Assembly (NCBI GenBank): GCA_963782255.1 | Contig: CAWAIS010000001.1 | Coordinates: 5,084,001-5,148,000, forward strand | Direction: 5' to 3' | Length of the DNA: 64,000 nucleotides | DNA from: Roseiarcus sp963782255 | GTDB lineage: Bacteria; Pseudomonadota; Alphaproteobacteria; Rhizobiales; Beijerinckiaceae | Part shown: piece after piece, positions 17,891 through 27,400 of the stretch | Numbering within the stretch: the first letter of the stretch is position 1 | Layout of the letters: each line of letters begins with the position of its first letter | The notes under the pieces: generated by a model | Told to the model about the DNA's origin: nothing | What the model saw: only the letters and a program-made list of their open reading frames with translations | Databases searched by the model: none | Translations under genes and position numbers: made by a program

Positions 17891-18595
17891 ATGGAACAGC
17901 GCCAGAAAAACCGCCACGAGACCAGCGAGAGCTGGCTGCGGGCGGCAACGAATGACCTCCGGTCGTACTATGCCGACCGGGGTTTGACCCTTCCCGAGAA
18001 AATCCGGTTTTCAATCGCCTTCACATCGCACGGCAAGCCTCCGCGGGACGCGACGGCGGAGACCGCCCGCTGGCCCGCGGAATGCTGGCCCGCCGCCGCG
18101 ACGGATGACGGGTTCTGCGAAATCATCATCCGCGCTGATTTCGCCGATCCGCTCGAAATCCTCGGCATCCTCGCGCATGAGCTGGTGCACGCGTCCTTGC
18201 CCGATGCGAAGCACGGCAAGGCATTCCGGGACGCGGCGCTGCGGATCGGCCTCGAAGGCGCGATGCGGCGGGCGATGCCCGGCCCGGTCCTGCGGGAGCG
18301 TTTAAACAAGCTGGCCGAGGCGCTGGGGCCGCTGCCGCGCGCCAGGCTCAATTTCGACCGGGTGACGCTGGGCGGCATGGCCGTCGCCGACCGCCCCAGG
18401 AAGCAGACAACCCGCCTGCTGAAGGCCGAGTGCCTCGGCCCCGGCTGCGGCTACACCGTCCGCCTCGCCGCGCGGTGGATCGTCGACTGCGGCCCGCCGC
18501 ACTGTCCGAAGCACGGGGCGATGCAGACGCCGCCGGTCGCAAAAACGGAAGACGAGGACGCGTCCGATCTCCCCGTCACGGAAGCTGCGGAGTAG
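17891..18595 (+). CDS. SprT-like zinc metallopeptidase-domain protein
   Basis: A 234-residue protein with the zinc-peptidase motif HELVH (H96, E97, H100) and a further His at 108 (DAKHGKAF). Two Cys/His clusters in the C-terminal part (CLGPGCG and CGPPHCPKHG) could form a zinc ribbon, as in SprT/Spartan-like proteins. Such proteins occur on conjugative and mobilisable elements; a role in clearing DNA-protein crosslinks is plausible but untested. It lies 3 bp upstream of the coupling-protein gene, so they share an operon. Confidence 0.75.
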   Translation: MEQRQKNRHETSESWLRAATNDLRSYYADRGLTLPEKIRFSIAFTSHGKPPRDATAETARWPAECWPAAATDDGFCEIIIRADFADPLEILGILAHELVHASLPDAKHGKAFRDAALRIGLEGAMRRAMPGPVLRERLNKLAEALGPLPRARLNFDRVTLGGMAVADRPRKQTTRLLKAECLGPGCGYTVRLAARWIVDCGPPHCPKHGAMQTPPVAKTEDEDASDLPVTEAAE

Positions 18596-18598
18596 ACC

Positions 18599-20605
18599 AT
18601 GCCTCTGCTGCTTTTGGCCGGATGCGCCTACATCTGGTACGCGTATTCGCAAGCGTTTTCGCTCTTCCTGTACGACCACGCGTCCCGTGAGAACGCGGCG
18701 GCGCTTTATCGCCACGGCCCGACGATCTTCGCTTGCGTGCTGTTCGTCGCGCTCCTGCTGCTGTCCCTGCTATTCAGGCTGGTCGGCCTCAGGCATCGCC
18801 GCGAAGGGCTGTGGTCCTCCAGGCCCATGCGGAGAATGATCGGGCTCGCGGCGGGCGGCGCTGTGTTCGTCTCCCTGGCATCCCTGCTCGGCCAGCTCGG
18901 CGCGTATGTCGTGCCGGGGCACTGGACCGTCACGACGGGCTTGGCGCTGGGCTACGGCTGGGCCTTGCGCCGTCCATGCAAGATTGTTCTCGGGCGGATC
19001 ACGCGTCCGCTGCGCTGGCTGATGGCGGGACGCCATTTCGGGATGGGCGGCACGTCCAAATTCTCCGGACTGCTCGACGAATGGGCCAACCCGTGGAAAC
19101 CCGGGCAGGTTCTTCTCGGCGCCTCGCTATACGATCCGCGATGGCTCGTCGGGGTCGAGGACGACCGGCATATCTGCACCATCGCGACCAGCCGCGCCGG
19201 CAAGGGCCGCTCCGTCATTATACCTAATCTTCTGACATGGCCGGGCTCAGCCCTCGTCATCGATCCGAAGGGACAGAACGCCTATGTCACCGCGCTCACG
19301 CGCGGCAAGGGCGGTCATGGCCTGACGGACACGCTGGGCCAGCGCGTGCGCATCGTCGATCCGCTCGGCGAGATTCGCGACGACAAGCTGCGCCCCTCTA
19401 TCGCGCGGTTCAATCCGCTGGCCGAGTTGGACCTGCAGGGCGCGGACTATGTCGAAAGGGTCGGGCTGATCGCCGACGCGCTGGTCGTGCCAAGTCCGAA
19501 TGCGAAGGACTCGTTCTTCGACAACTCGGCGCGGGCGCTCATCAGCGGGCTGATCGACTATGTCCTGATCTCGAACAGCGTCGGCAATGACGAACGCAAT
19601 CTCGCGACCGTGCGCGGGCTGCTGATCCATCCGGACGGGCCGCCGCTCGAAGAGATGGCCGAGATGGGCGGGCTCGCGCAAGCGGGCGCTGCCGGTGTTC
19701 TTCAAGCCGGCAAGAACGCCGCGGGCGACGTGATCTCGACAGCGATTGCGCATACCAAATGGCTGGACAGCGCCGCCATGCAGCGCACATTGGGCGCGTC
19801 GGACTTCAGCCTGCGCGAACTGAACGAAGGCAACACGACGGTCTATCTCGTGCTGCCGCCGCAGTATCTGGATGAACATGGGCGGTTCCTGCGCCTGTTC
19901 GTCAATCTGGCGCTTCAGGTCGCGGCGGAGGGGCGCAAGGGCAAGTACGCGACCTTGTTCCTGCTCGACGAATTCTATGCGCTGGGCCGCCTGCAACAGC
20001 TCGCCAAGTCGGCAGGCCTGATGGCGGGATACGGCGTGAAGCTGTGGCCGATCATCCAGAATATCGGGCAGGTGCAGGAGCTTTACCCCGAGAACTGGGA
20101 GACGTTCCTCGGCAATGCCGGGCAATGGATGGTCTTCGCGGTGAACGACCAGACCACGGCCGGATACCTGTCCGAGCGGCTCGGCAAGCGCATCATCTGG
20201 CGGAAGATGCGCGGGCCGCAGGGCTTCGAATGGGAGATCGCCGGAACGGCGAACCTGCGCGACGCGCGCGAACTCGGCAGAACGATCAGCCGCGCCAGCG
20301 GCAACCTGACCGTCTTCACCGAGTCCGGCGAGGCGTTCCTGCTCCGCCGCACGCCCTACGACAAGCTGTTTAAACGCAGCCGGTACTCGCCCGACCCGTT
20401 TGAGCAGCCCCGGCTTTCATTGGGCGCGTTGGTGAGCGGTCTTCTCAACAGGCGCGCGCCTGCCAGGGCCGCGCACGCGATCAACACTGAGCCCGCGCGT
20501 CCGCAAGGGGGCCAGGCGTTGCCCGCCTCTCCGGCGGTGGCGCGCGCCAGGAAAGAACGCGCAACGGACGAATCGAGCACAGCCGTCTCGGGAGACGATC
20601 CATGA
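18599..20605 (+). CDS. Type IV coupling protein, VirD4/TraG family
   Basis: A 668-residue inner-membrane ATPase. Two or three hydrophobic segments occupy residues 1-125 (MPLLLLAGCAYIW; IFACVLFVALLLLSLLF; ~82-105). Walker A follows at TSRAGKGRS (197-205), then VIDPKGQ (220-226), Walker B in LFLLDEFYALG and the TraG motif QVQELYP. It would hand the relaxase-DNA complex to a type IV secretion channel. No channel genes (virB/trb) occur here, so a helper system would be needed. The C-terminal ~90 residues are Ala/Arg-rich and low in complexity. Confidence 0.92.
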   Translation: MPLLLLAGCAYIWYAYSQAFSLFLYDHASRENAAALYRHGPTIFACVLFVALLLLSLLFRLVGLRHRREGLWSSRPMRRMIGLAAGGAVFVSLASLLGQLGAYVVPGHWTVTTGLALGYGWALRRPCKIVLGRITRPLRWLMAGRHFGMGGTSKFSGLLDEWANPWKPGQVLLGASLYDPRWLVGVEDDRHICTIATSRAGKGRSVIIPNLLTWPGSALVIDPKGQNAYVTALTRGKGGHGLTDTLGQRVRIVDPLGEIRDDKLRPSIARFNPLAELDLQGADYVERVGLIADALVVPSPNAKDSFFDNSARALISGLIDYVLISNSVGNDERNLATVRGLLIHPDGPPLEEMAEMGGLAQAGAAGVLQAGKNAAGDVISTAIAHTKWLDSAAMQRTLGASDFSLRELNEGNTTVYLVLPPQYLDEHGRFLRLFVNLALQVAAEGRKGKYATLFLLDEFYALGRLQQLAKSAGLMAGYGVKLWPIIQNIGQVQELYPENWETFLGNAGQWMVFAVNDQTTAGYLSERLGKRIIWRKMRGPQGFEWEIAGTANLRDARELGRTISRASGNLTVFTESGEAFLLRRTPYDKLFKRSRYSPDPFEQPRLSLGALVSGLLNRRAPARAAHAINTEPARPQGGQALPASPAVARARKERATDESSTAVSGDDP

Positions 20606-20841
20606 AACTCGGCCTGCCGTTTGCCTTTCTTGCCGCCGTCGCGATCGGCGACGTATGGGGCGCTCCGCACATGCTGATCTCGTGGCGATGCATGGCGGCT
20701 TTCGGCAAGTGCGTGCGCTACGAACGCTGCCTCTATCTCGGCGTCCAGGGATACCGGGACCTCGTTCCGGGCATCGACGAGGATTGCCGCGCGATCAAAT
20801 TCTTTCCCGTCTTCGCGCGAAGCGCGCCGGTCCTGCGATAG
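20602..20841 (+). CDS. Small exported cysteine-containing protein
   Basis: A 79-residue protein whose ATG overlaps the coupling-protein stop (ATGA), with GGGAG 8 bp before it. A hydrophobic N-terminus (MKLGLPFAFLAAVAIGDVWG) looks like a signal peptide. The mature part has four cysteines (WRC, GKC, ERC, DEDC) that could form two disulfides. No family recognised; the coupling with the conjugation ATPase suggests a role in transfer. Confidence 0.6.
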   Translation: MKLGLPFAFLAAVAIGDVWGAPHMLISWRCMAAFGKCVRYERCLYLGVQGYRDLVPGIDEDCRAIKFFPVFARSAPVLR

Positions 20842-20898
20842 CAGGTCGAGGCCTTCAACATGAAGGGCGTCTGCCGGCCTAGGGGCTCGAAAAGACGA

Positions 20899-20926
20899 GG
20901 CCGCCCCGGATTGCTCTGGGGCGGCC
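20899..20926. terminator. GC-rich hairpin, member of a repeated family
   Basis: Arms GGCCGCCCCGGA and TCTGGGGCGGCC around TTGC. It lies 8 bp after the stop of the DUF736 gene (minus strand) and can also serve the small plus-strand gene ending at 20841. Near-identical hairpins occur at 21879, 38117 and 39060. Confidence 0.65.
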
Positions 20927-20933
20927 CTGTCGG

Positions 20934-21245
20934 TTACTTCGCCTGCGGGCGGGTCCAGATCATGTCGAACTCGCCGGCCACGTTGCCCTCGTGGAGGGAG
21001 GTGTAGATCGGAGCCGGCAGGCTCGGATCGTCCAGCTTGACCGAGATATAGGAGCGGCCCTGCTGCGACACCTTCTTCCAGGCGGCGCCGATCTCGACAT
21101 TGCCGGCGAAGATCCTGAAGTCAGGGCCGCCGTTGTCGGTTGCTTCGAGCGGGACCAACTTCGCCTTGGTGTTGAGCCGCAGCGTCTTGATGGTGCCGGT
21201 GAGGTTCCCGTCGAGCGCCTTCACAAAAGTTCCGATGTTAGCCAT
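20934..21245 (-). CDS. DUF736 protein, copy 1
   Basis: A 103-residue protein starting MANIGTFVKALDG at ATG 21245; AAGGAG lies 7 bp upstream, and another in-frame ATG two codons earlier is closer to it. DUF736 proteins are small beta-rich proteins abundant on alphaproteobacterial plasmids and integrative elements; their function is unknown. A second copy (38149-38460) is about 85% identical in protein. Both genes have the same long leader, and copy and leader are part of a ~0.73-kb duplication. Regulation through that leader is suggested (see the element at 21340-21437). Confidence 0.9.
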   Translation of the reverse strand: MANIGTFVKALDGNLTGTIKTLRLNTKAKLVPLEATDNGGPDFRIFAGNVEIGAAWKKVSQQGRSYISVKLDDPSLPAPIYTSLHEGNVAGEFDMIWTRPQAK

Positions 21246-21660
21246 TGTCATTCTCCTTTTGGTTTTCGTTGAGGCCGCGACCATCGCAGCCTCGATGGCG
21301 ATCGACTGCCGGGGGCGATCTGGCCCGCAGCCGAAGGCCCGGAACGCAGAGGAGGATGAGGAAGGGGCGATCCTTTTTTGGTGCGCGAGGAGACGCGACA
21401 GCGGCGGGGAAAAAAGGTCGAGACCCTCATTGCGGGAAGAAAGATCGAGGGCTTCAGCCCGGCCTCTGGCAGGATCAGCCATAGTTTGAGGCATGCGTGC
21501 GTTGTGGCCTGGAACGGAAAAAACCGAATGGGGAGAAGGCAAGGCGACCTGTCATCGGGACCGGAAGGCGGTCGGGACCCTCGCTGCCATCAGGATTGGC
21601 GCTGCTGTCCTCCTTCAAGGCTCAAAGCGGACCCGCGAAGCGACCGGCCGGGGCGGCATC
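20935..21660. repeat. Duplicated segment, copy 1 (DUF736 gene plus leader)
   Basis: This ~726-bp stretch recurs in the same orientation at 38150-38877. Both the coding part and ~415 bp of non-coding upstream DNA are conserved with scattered substitutions and a few single-base indels. The similarity stops at GGGGCGGCATCGC. The non-coding part is conserved about as well as the gene. Confidence 0.85.
21340..21437 (-). promoter_or_regulatory. Conserved structured leader upstream of DUF736, copy 1
   Basis: On the plus strand the ordered blocks are CGGAACGCAGAGGAGGATG (21340), helix arm CCTTTTTT (21372-21379), GCGCGAGGAG (21383), small hairpin CGC/GCG, GCGGGG, helix arm AAAAAAGG (21410-21417) and CATTGCGGGA (21428). 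The same blocks in the same order occur at 38555-38652 and at 32395-32496, where the helix arms are different but still complementary. It ends 95 bp before the DUF736 start codon. The transcript sense is probably minus, where CCTCCTC strings could pair with a Shine-Dalgarno sequence. Confidence 0.6.
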
Positions 21661-21878
21661 GCGCAGGAGCAATGCCACTATGGCGATGTCGGGATCGGCG
21701 CAGCCTGAAAAAGAGGCCGTGCCGCGCGGGACCGCCCCGTTGTCGCGCGAGGTCAAACTGGACCATCCGAGTTCTTCCGGTTCTGAGCCGCCCTCTCCGT
21801 CACGGGGATGACTAGCTCGATTGGTGGTCAGTTCAGCGATCTGGCCCGCCTCGCCCGGCGAATAACAATTCGGACAGG

Positions 21879-21904
21879 GCCGCCCCGGAGCAATCCGGGG
21901 CGGC
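21879..21904. terminator. GC-rich hairpin
   Basis: Arms GCCGCCCCGGA and TCCGGGGCGGC around GCAA, five bases after the stop of the 87-residue minus-strand gene. Same family as the hairpins at 20899, 38117 and 39060. Between 21661 and 21878 I see no gene. Confidence 0.65.
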
Positions 21905-21909
21905 TTAAG

Positions 21910-22173
21910 TCAATGCACGTCGATGCGGTCGGCGGCGCACTCATACGGAAAGATTGACCACTCGCCGCTCCTGCTCAGCGTAACCTCGTCGCCGTGAGCG
22001 TCGACCACGGTCAGATAGAGAGAGGCCGCTTTGATGCGATAATCGCTATGTTCGTCGAGGCGGCGGGCGAGCTCGAACAACCCCTGCCGCATATCGGTCA
22101 TGGAGAGCGGTGCATCGTCCCTGCCGCGAATGCGCACCCTCAGCTTTCTGGCTGTGAATCTCTTACCCTTCAT
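21910..22173 (-). CDS. Small hypothetical protein
   Basis: A basic N-terminus (MKGKRFTARKLRVRIRG) is followed by a helical segment (QGLFELARRLDE) and a beta-rich end in a protein of 87 residues. No known family. It has its own terminator hairpin directly downstream and codon use like its neighbours, which supports a real gene. It is isolated: the next gene on this strand begins about 200 bp upstream. Confidence 0.55.
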   Translation of the reverse strand: MKGKRFTARKLRVRIRGRDDAPLSMTDMRQGLFELARRLDEHSDYRIKAASLYLTVVDAHGDEVTLSRSGEWSIFPYECAADRIDVH

Positions 22174-22381
22174 CCTTTTATTGTCTCACCGATGAAGGCC
22201 GCCTTGCAAATTGCAAGGCGGTCCATCGTGCGGACCCGAACGGACTGTACCGGACCAAATCGGACAGCGGCTCGGTCACGGATACGGCGAAGGGCTGTTG
22301 CTTCCCGGCTTTCGACCGAGAAACGGGGTCAGGAGCGCATTAGAACGACCGTGACGCGCGGGACGAGTTGAGGTGAGGGTT

Positions 22382-22885
22382 TTATCGCCCCCGCTCATAT
22401 TCGTCGTGGCCGGCGACGGGAAAGCCGCGATCATAGGCTTCCTTTTCCTCCGCGATGCGCCGCTGCTTCGCCGCCTCGTCCCTTTGCGACGCGCCGCCGG
22501 GGGAGCTGCTCCTTCCATGCCGGATGCAGGCGTCCGTCTTGTTCGGATCGGAAACGCAAACGCAATAGACCGCGTTTGAAAGAAGAAGCCCGCGCCCCTC
22601 CTCGAACAGCCATGTGGTCGGGCGCGCATCGGGCTCGTCCGCCAACCGGCCGACCGTGACATGCTGCGTGCGCCCGTCGGGGTCCGGGCGTTCGATCAGG
22701 ATTTCGTCCGGCGCCAGCGCGAAGTGCCGATGCGCCAGATGCACGGCAAAGCGATCGAGCTTGCCGTGCCTGGCGAGCACGTCGCGAATTTCAGCGAGGC
22801 AATCGAGATCGCCGTCATCGACGGGCGGCACGTCGGACAGGTCCGCGAGCCCTGTCCACTGCATCGGCAGGATCGAAAGATTCAT
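22382..22885 (-). CDS. Hypothetical protein
   Basis: A 167-residue acidic protein (MNLSILPMQWTGLADLSDVP at the start) with a core resembling GKLDRFAVHLAHRHFALAPD. Two closely spaced cysteines (VYCVCVSD) and an Arg/Glu-rich tail follow. I do not recognise a family. The codon pattern is consistent with real coding and the start ATG 22885 is unambiguous. Probably element cargo or maintenance. Confidence 0.6.
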   Translation of the reverse strand: MNLSILPMQWTGLADLSDVPPVDDGDLDCLAEIRDVLARHGKLDRFAVHLAHRHFALAPDEILIERPDPDGRTQHVTVGRLADEPDARPTTWLFEEGRGLLLSNAVYCVCVSDPNKTDACIRHGRSSSPGGASQRDEAAKQRRIAEEKEAYDRGFPVAGHDEYERGR

Positions 22886-23072
22886 GTCCGCGCTCCCTGG
22901 TCACGCGCGCGGATGACAGCACGGTATTCCGTGCTTGTCACGCAAGCGGCGATGCCGTGACCAAGAGGTGTCCAGGGGTCAGACTGTAACTCTCCATCAT
23001 CGCAACACAGCCGCGCGCGCCGGTCTCAACGGCAACCCCGCGGCGGCGAGACAACGAGATGGAGCAAGGACA

Positions 23073-23624
23073 ATGAGCTGGATGACAATCGAAGGCGAAG
23101 AGCTTGTGCGCCTGAAAAGGCGCGTCAATGAAACGACGGGATTTAAGGCAAGCGGCCTTACTGCGCGACGAACGGGACTGCCCTTCTATGCAAACGGTCA
23201 CCTGTTGCAGCTCAAGGCGGAGTCCAGCACCGGCTATGCGGTCGAGGGCGACAACGGCACGTTGTTTCCGCTCGATGGAAGCTCGGCGCAAATCTATGAG
23301 GCCAACGAAGCCGCGGGCCTGAGGCTGGATATCGGCAACGTTGTCCCGTACGCGATGTTCTTCTGCGGATTTCTGCGCGCCGGTGACGGCGACGCATTTC
23401 CGTTTGTCGTTCAACGCGGCGACTGGGCGCTCGATACGGGGTTAACCCCGCCCGATTTGACGCCTTGTGTGAGAGAGGCCGAGGACGGATCGGGAAGCTT
23501 CGAGGTCAAGGCCTATGTCGTTCACTGCAAGGAACTGTTCCGCACTCTGTTGAGGGTCGAGAGCGACGGCGTGGTGATGATGCTGGACGACGAGCCGCTG
23601 GGCCGGATCGTCGGTTTGCAATGA
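23073..23624 (+). CDS. Hypothetical protein
   Basis: A 183-residue protein starting at ATG 23073 (MSWMTIEGEELVRLKRRVNE) with AAGGA 3-8 bp upstream. It has alternating beta-type strands, two cysteines and no membrane segment or signal peptide. No known domain. It is transcribed away from the 22382-22885 gene, leaving a shared 187-bp intergenic region as a divergent promoter. A short palindromic stretch GACCGGGGTGGAACATCTCCGC follows its stop within 30 bp and may help termination. Confidence 0.6.
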   Translation: MSWMTIEGEELVRLKRRVNETTGFKASGLTARRTGLPFYANGHLLQLKAESSTGYAVEGDNGTLFPLDGSSAQIYEANEAAGLRLDIGNVVPYAMFFCGFLRAGDGDAFPFVVQRGDWALDTGLTPPDLTPCVREAEDGSGSFEVKAYVVHCKELFRTLLRVESDGVVMMLDDEPLGRIVGLQ

Positions 23625-23781
23625 ACGTGTCAATGACCGGGGTGGAACATCTCCGCCCCGGTCATTGCGACGTGCTCTCGCCGGATGCCGGGTCCAGCCG
23701 CGCAGGCGGCCTTCCGGCGCGGCTCCCTACGGCCCGCAGGCGGGCCGTCTATCCGTTCAGGGGGGATTTTCATACTGCGCG

Positions 23782-24060
23782 TTATCGCCGTTTCGCGTGA
23801 GAGTTAGCCTTTTTGAGCCGCGCGATCTCGTCCAAAAGCCGAGGAACGTCTTGTCGCGCATGAGCTATGAAATCTTGGTCGGCAGTAGTAGCACCCGTCA
23901 GATAGATATCGGCGCGCTCCGTCATTATGAAACTATCGCCGGAGGTTTGATCTCTGCCCTCGATCAACGATTTCCACGGACTAGGCGATGCCTCGCTGCA
24001 ACGACGCCGAATAGCTGCCAACTCATCGTCAGTCAGTTCATGAATGTCATCGTTACTCAT
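23782..24060 (-). CDS. Small hypothetical protein
   Basis: A 92-residue protein starting at ATG 24060 (MSNDDIHELTDDELAAIRRR). The C-terminal part ADQDFIAHARQDVPRLLDEI is a pattern I have seen in small proteins of wide bacterial distribution, without a known function. It is 10 bp downstream of the immunity-like gene and may be part of the same toxin-immunity operon. Confidence 0.6.
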   Translation of the reverse strand: MSNDDIHELTDDELAAIRRRCSEASPSPWKSLIEGRDQTSGDSFIMTERADIYLTGATTADQDFIAHARQDVPRLLDEIARLKKANSHAKRR

Positions 24061-24070
24061 GTGGTTCTCA

Positions 24071-24403
24071 TTAATTCGGACGTAGAAGATCAAATTGCAA
24101 TCTAAAGCCAGCGTTTTCGATGGCAGATTGTGCTTTATTTATAAACGAACGAGCGCTTTGACTTGGAGGAAATTTGCCAACAAGATTTATCACAACGCTG
24201 CGCCCCTTAGCGTCTGGTAGTTTTTTCAATACTTCGCCACTTTCAATAAAGCGCAGATATGCGTTGAGTTTGTTCTCAAGAAGAACGAGATGCTTACCTT
24301 CGTCTTCATCCCAAGATAAGTGGTCACTGATCGTAAGCCAGAGATCACCCGTAGCCTTGTCGATGGTGGCAAAGTCAATTTTGTCTGTTTGATCGACGGA
24401 CAT
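24071..24403 (-). CDS. DUF6572-like immunity protein
   Basis: A 110-residue protein starting MSVDQTDKIDFATID at ATG 24403; a GTG two codons earlier is also possible. The pattern ...LTISDHLSWDEDEG...LLENKLNAYLRFIESGE matches small DUF6572-type proteins encoded next to polymorphic toxins. Its start follows the Rhs gene stop by two bases. By position and size it is the likely immunity protein that neutralises the C-terminal nuclease domain of the Rhs protein in the cytoplasm. Confidence 0.75.
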   Translation of the reverse strand: MSVDQTDKIDFATIDKATGDLWLTISDHLSWDEDEGKHLVLLENKLNAYLRFIESGEVLKKLPDAKGRSVVINLVGKFPPSQSARSFINKAQSAIENAGFRLQFDLLRPN

Positions 24404-24405
24404 GA

Positions 24406-27400
24406 TCACTGCCCTCGTAAGATTTGCACCGATGTAGGGGGAATTTGTGACCCCCCCGGAAACCCGGGTTTGCCGGCTCCAACTATCGTACCGCCAGTTT
24501 GCTCAATCTCTGGGAAGGCTAGGGATTGATTTGGTGTTAAAGGTGCGGTCGATGAAGCCTTACATTCGACGCAGCCGATCTCGCCGGTCACCGGATCTTT
24601 GGTAAGAAAGTCTAATCTGGTACGGACTCCACTTTGCGTTTCGATGGTAATTTGTTGGCCTATATCCAAGCCGCTCTGTTCGAGATTTGCGCCGACCACC
24701 TGTTCAAATGCAGCGCCAGCAGCTCTATTTTCAGCGAGCTGCTCGGCGGCAGTCAATCCCGGTGGGCCGCTGACCGTACACTGCGCCCCCGGCGTGGCAG
24801 CTGGCGGTTCAATGGCGGGCGGCGGGGCGGCAATCGGCAATCCGCCTTCGCCCTCCGCAACGGCCGCTCCTGTTTCGGCAGCCTCGGTTGCCTCAATGAC
24901 TGCGGCAACCTCGGCACCGACTTCCGCCGCCGCCTCGGCTACAAGGATGCCTTCCACAATGCAGGCGTCTTCGATGCAGAGGCCGCTCGGATCGCTGTTC
25001 CTGAACGGATTATTCCCGCCATACGGATAGATATTCGTCCCGCCGCCCGAACCGATGATGGCCCCGGCCAGCCCGAGCGGGTCGCCCTCCAGATACCGCC
25101 CGCCGATGCTGATCGGCTGATAGGTTCTCTCCCCGTTGCTGAAGTACCCGGCCGCGTCGCCGTGCATTCCGGGCCAACGCAGGCTCTGGGTGATGCTGTT
25201 CGGGCTCGGGCTGCCGCCGCCGTTCGGGTTCATCGACAAGGCCCAATTGAGAGTCTGCGAGGAATCCGTGGCCTTCATCGGCGTGCCGAGCATGTCCGTG
25301 TGGATCGCGCTCACCGCCGCCGTCGAGGGGCGGATGGTGGCGATGGGGAAGCCGTCGAGGTAGGCGTAATCGGTTTCGGTGCTGCGGCTTTCGGAGAGCA
25401 GCGGCCCGCCCTGATCGTAGCGGTAGACGACGGCCGGGTTGGTGCCGGTCTTGTCCGTCAGGCGATAGCCGTCCGCGCCATAGGTGAAGGCGGTCGTCGT
25501 CCCCGAAACCGTGATCGAGGCGAGCTTGTTCGCCTTGCTGTAGGTCATCGAGGTTGACGCGCCGACGCCCGTCATGTTGCCGGTCGAGGTGTAGGTGATG
25601 GCGTTCGCGCCGACCGCGCTCATTTTGTCCGAGCCGGACGGCACGGTGTAGCTGGTGCCGCCATAGGTCAGGCGGTTGGAGTTGGAATCATAGGTGATGG
25701 AACTGATCGTGCCGTAGCTGCCGACCGCGCTCTTGAGCCGGTCGAGAACGTCAAAGGTGAGTGTCTGGCTGTGGCCGGACGTTACGTTGTCGGTGATCGA
25801 GGTCGGGTTGCTGTCGGCGTCGTAGCCGTAGGAGAGATATTGAATATTCCCCGAGGTGCCGACATCCTTCACCGAGGTCATGCGGTAGTCCTGGTCGAAG
25901 GTGCGCGTGTCCGTCACGCCGTTGCCGTAGGTGAAGCCTGAAACAGGCCCGAACGGCATGTGCGTGATCGAGGTGGCGAGGTTGACCGGGCTGTGGCTCG
26001 GTTGCGTGTCCGTCACGCTCGTGACCTGTCCTGCGGCGTCGCGGAAGTATTTCACAACCCATCCGGCGGTGGGATAGGTGATGGAGGCGTAACGGCCTGC
26101 GCTCTCGTAGGTGTAGCCGGTCGTGTAGGCCGTGCTGCTGATGGTGCGGACGCTGCTGGTCAGCAGACCGCGCTCCTCCCAGGACAGGCTTAAGGAACCC
26201 GCCTGATCGGTCTGGCTGGTCAGATGGCCGATGCCCTTGCCGTGGCCCGTCTGGTCGTAGGTGTAGGCGACGTTGAGGCTGGAATCCGCGGGATATGTGC
26301 GGGTCAGCGGACGGTCGAGCGCGTCATACGTGGCGCTCGTGTACTGGATCGATGCGTCTTTCTTCGTCGTGGGATTGCTGTCCGGGTCGTACCAGAAAAC
26401 GGTCGTGCCGGAATCGGGGCTCGTCTGCTGGATCATGTCACCCCAGCCGTCATAGACATGGGAGGTCGCGTTGCCCTTCGGGTCCGTGACGGTCAGCGGC
26501 CGGTCGTGCGCGTCGTAGGTGGTGGTGGTGAGGTCGGTCGCGGCGTCGGTGACAGTGTGCACGCGGTTGAGCGCGTCGAACGTCTGCGTGGTGACGTGGC
26601 TCAACGGGTCGGTGATGCTGGTGGTGTTGCTGTTGTCGTCATAGCCGAAGGTCGTCGTCTGGCTTGCGCCGCCTACGTCGGTCAGCATCCGGCCGAGCGC
26701 GTCGAAGGTGGCGCTATGCTGGCGCTTGGTCGTGCCGCCGCTGTTTTTCCAGAGCGTTTGGGTCAGGTTGCTCGCTGAATTGAAGGTGAAGTTTGCGGTT
26801 TCGCCGAGCGCGTTGGTGATGGTGATCGGGCGGTGCGCGTTGTCGTAGGCGAAGGACAGATAGGAGCCGTCCGGTCGGGTGAATTTCGTGTATTCGCCCG
26901 CGCTGTCATATTGCAGGCTGGTGGTCAGATTGCCCGCCGAAGTCAGCAGCACGCTCGATGTCAGCCAAAGGCGCGAACTGTAGGAAAGCTGCGTCTGCAC
27001 GCCGTTCTGGTCGGTGAACTTCGTCCACCGTCCGCCCGGCGTGAAGGTGTTGGCGGTGATGGTGTGGCCGAGCGCGTCGGAGGTGAAATTCAGGACGCCG
27101 CCGCTATAGCCGTAGGCGGTTTTTGCATAAACATCCGTGCGCGGCAGGCGGATGGAGGTGTACTGGCCGCTGCTCGTGTAGGTGTAGGTCCAGGTGCGCG
27201 TCTGGCCATTGGTCGAATAAGGCGTGGTGGTGGTGGTCGTGTCCTGCTCAACCCGCGTCGTCACGTTGCCGTTGGCGTCGCGGTTCAGCGTCGTCGTCAG
27301 GCCGGGTTCGGTGATGATGTACGCCAGGCGCGCCCAGGTGCCGTCATAGGTGATGTTCGTCGTGTGGGTGTCGGACGAACCCGACGCGAAAACAATCTGC

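Noticed and set aside
21248..21430. A conserved small protein in the DUF736/DUF2493 leader
   Set aside because: Translated frames look alike (HPPLRSG, SSR.KK), but the 7-nt length change between copies breaks the frame, and helix pairing is preserved instead.
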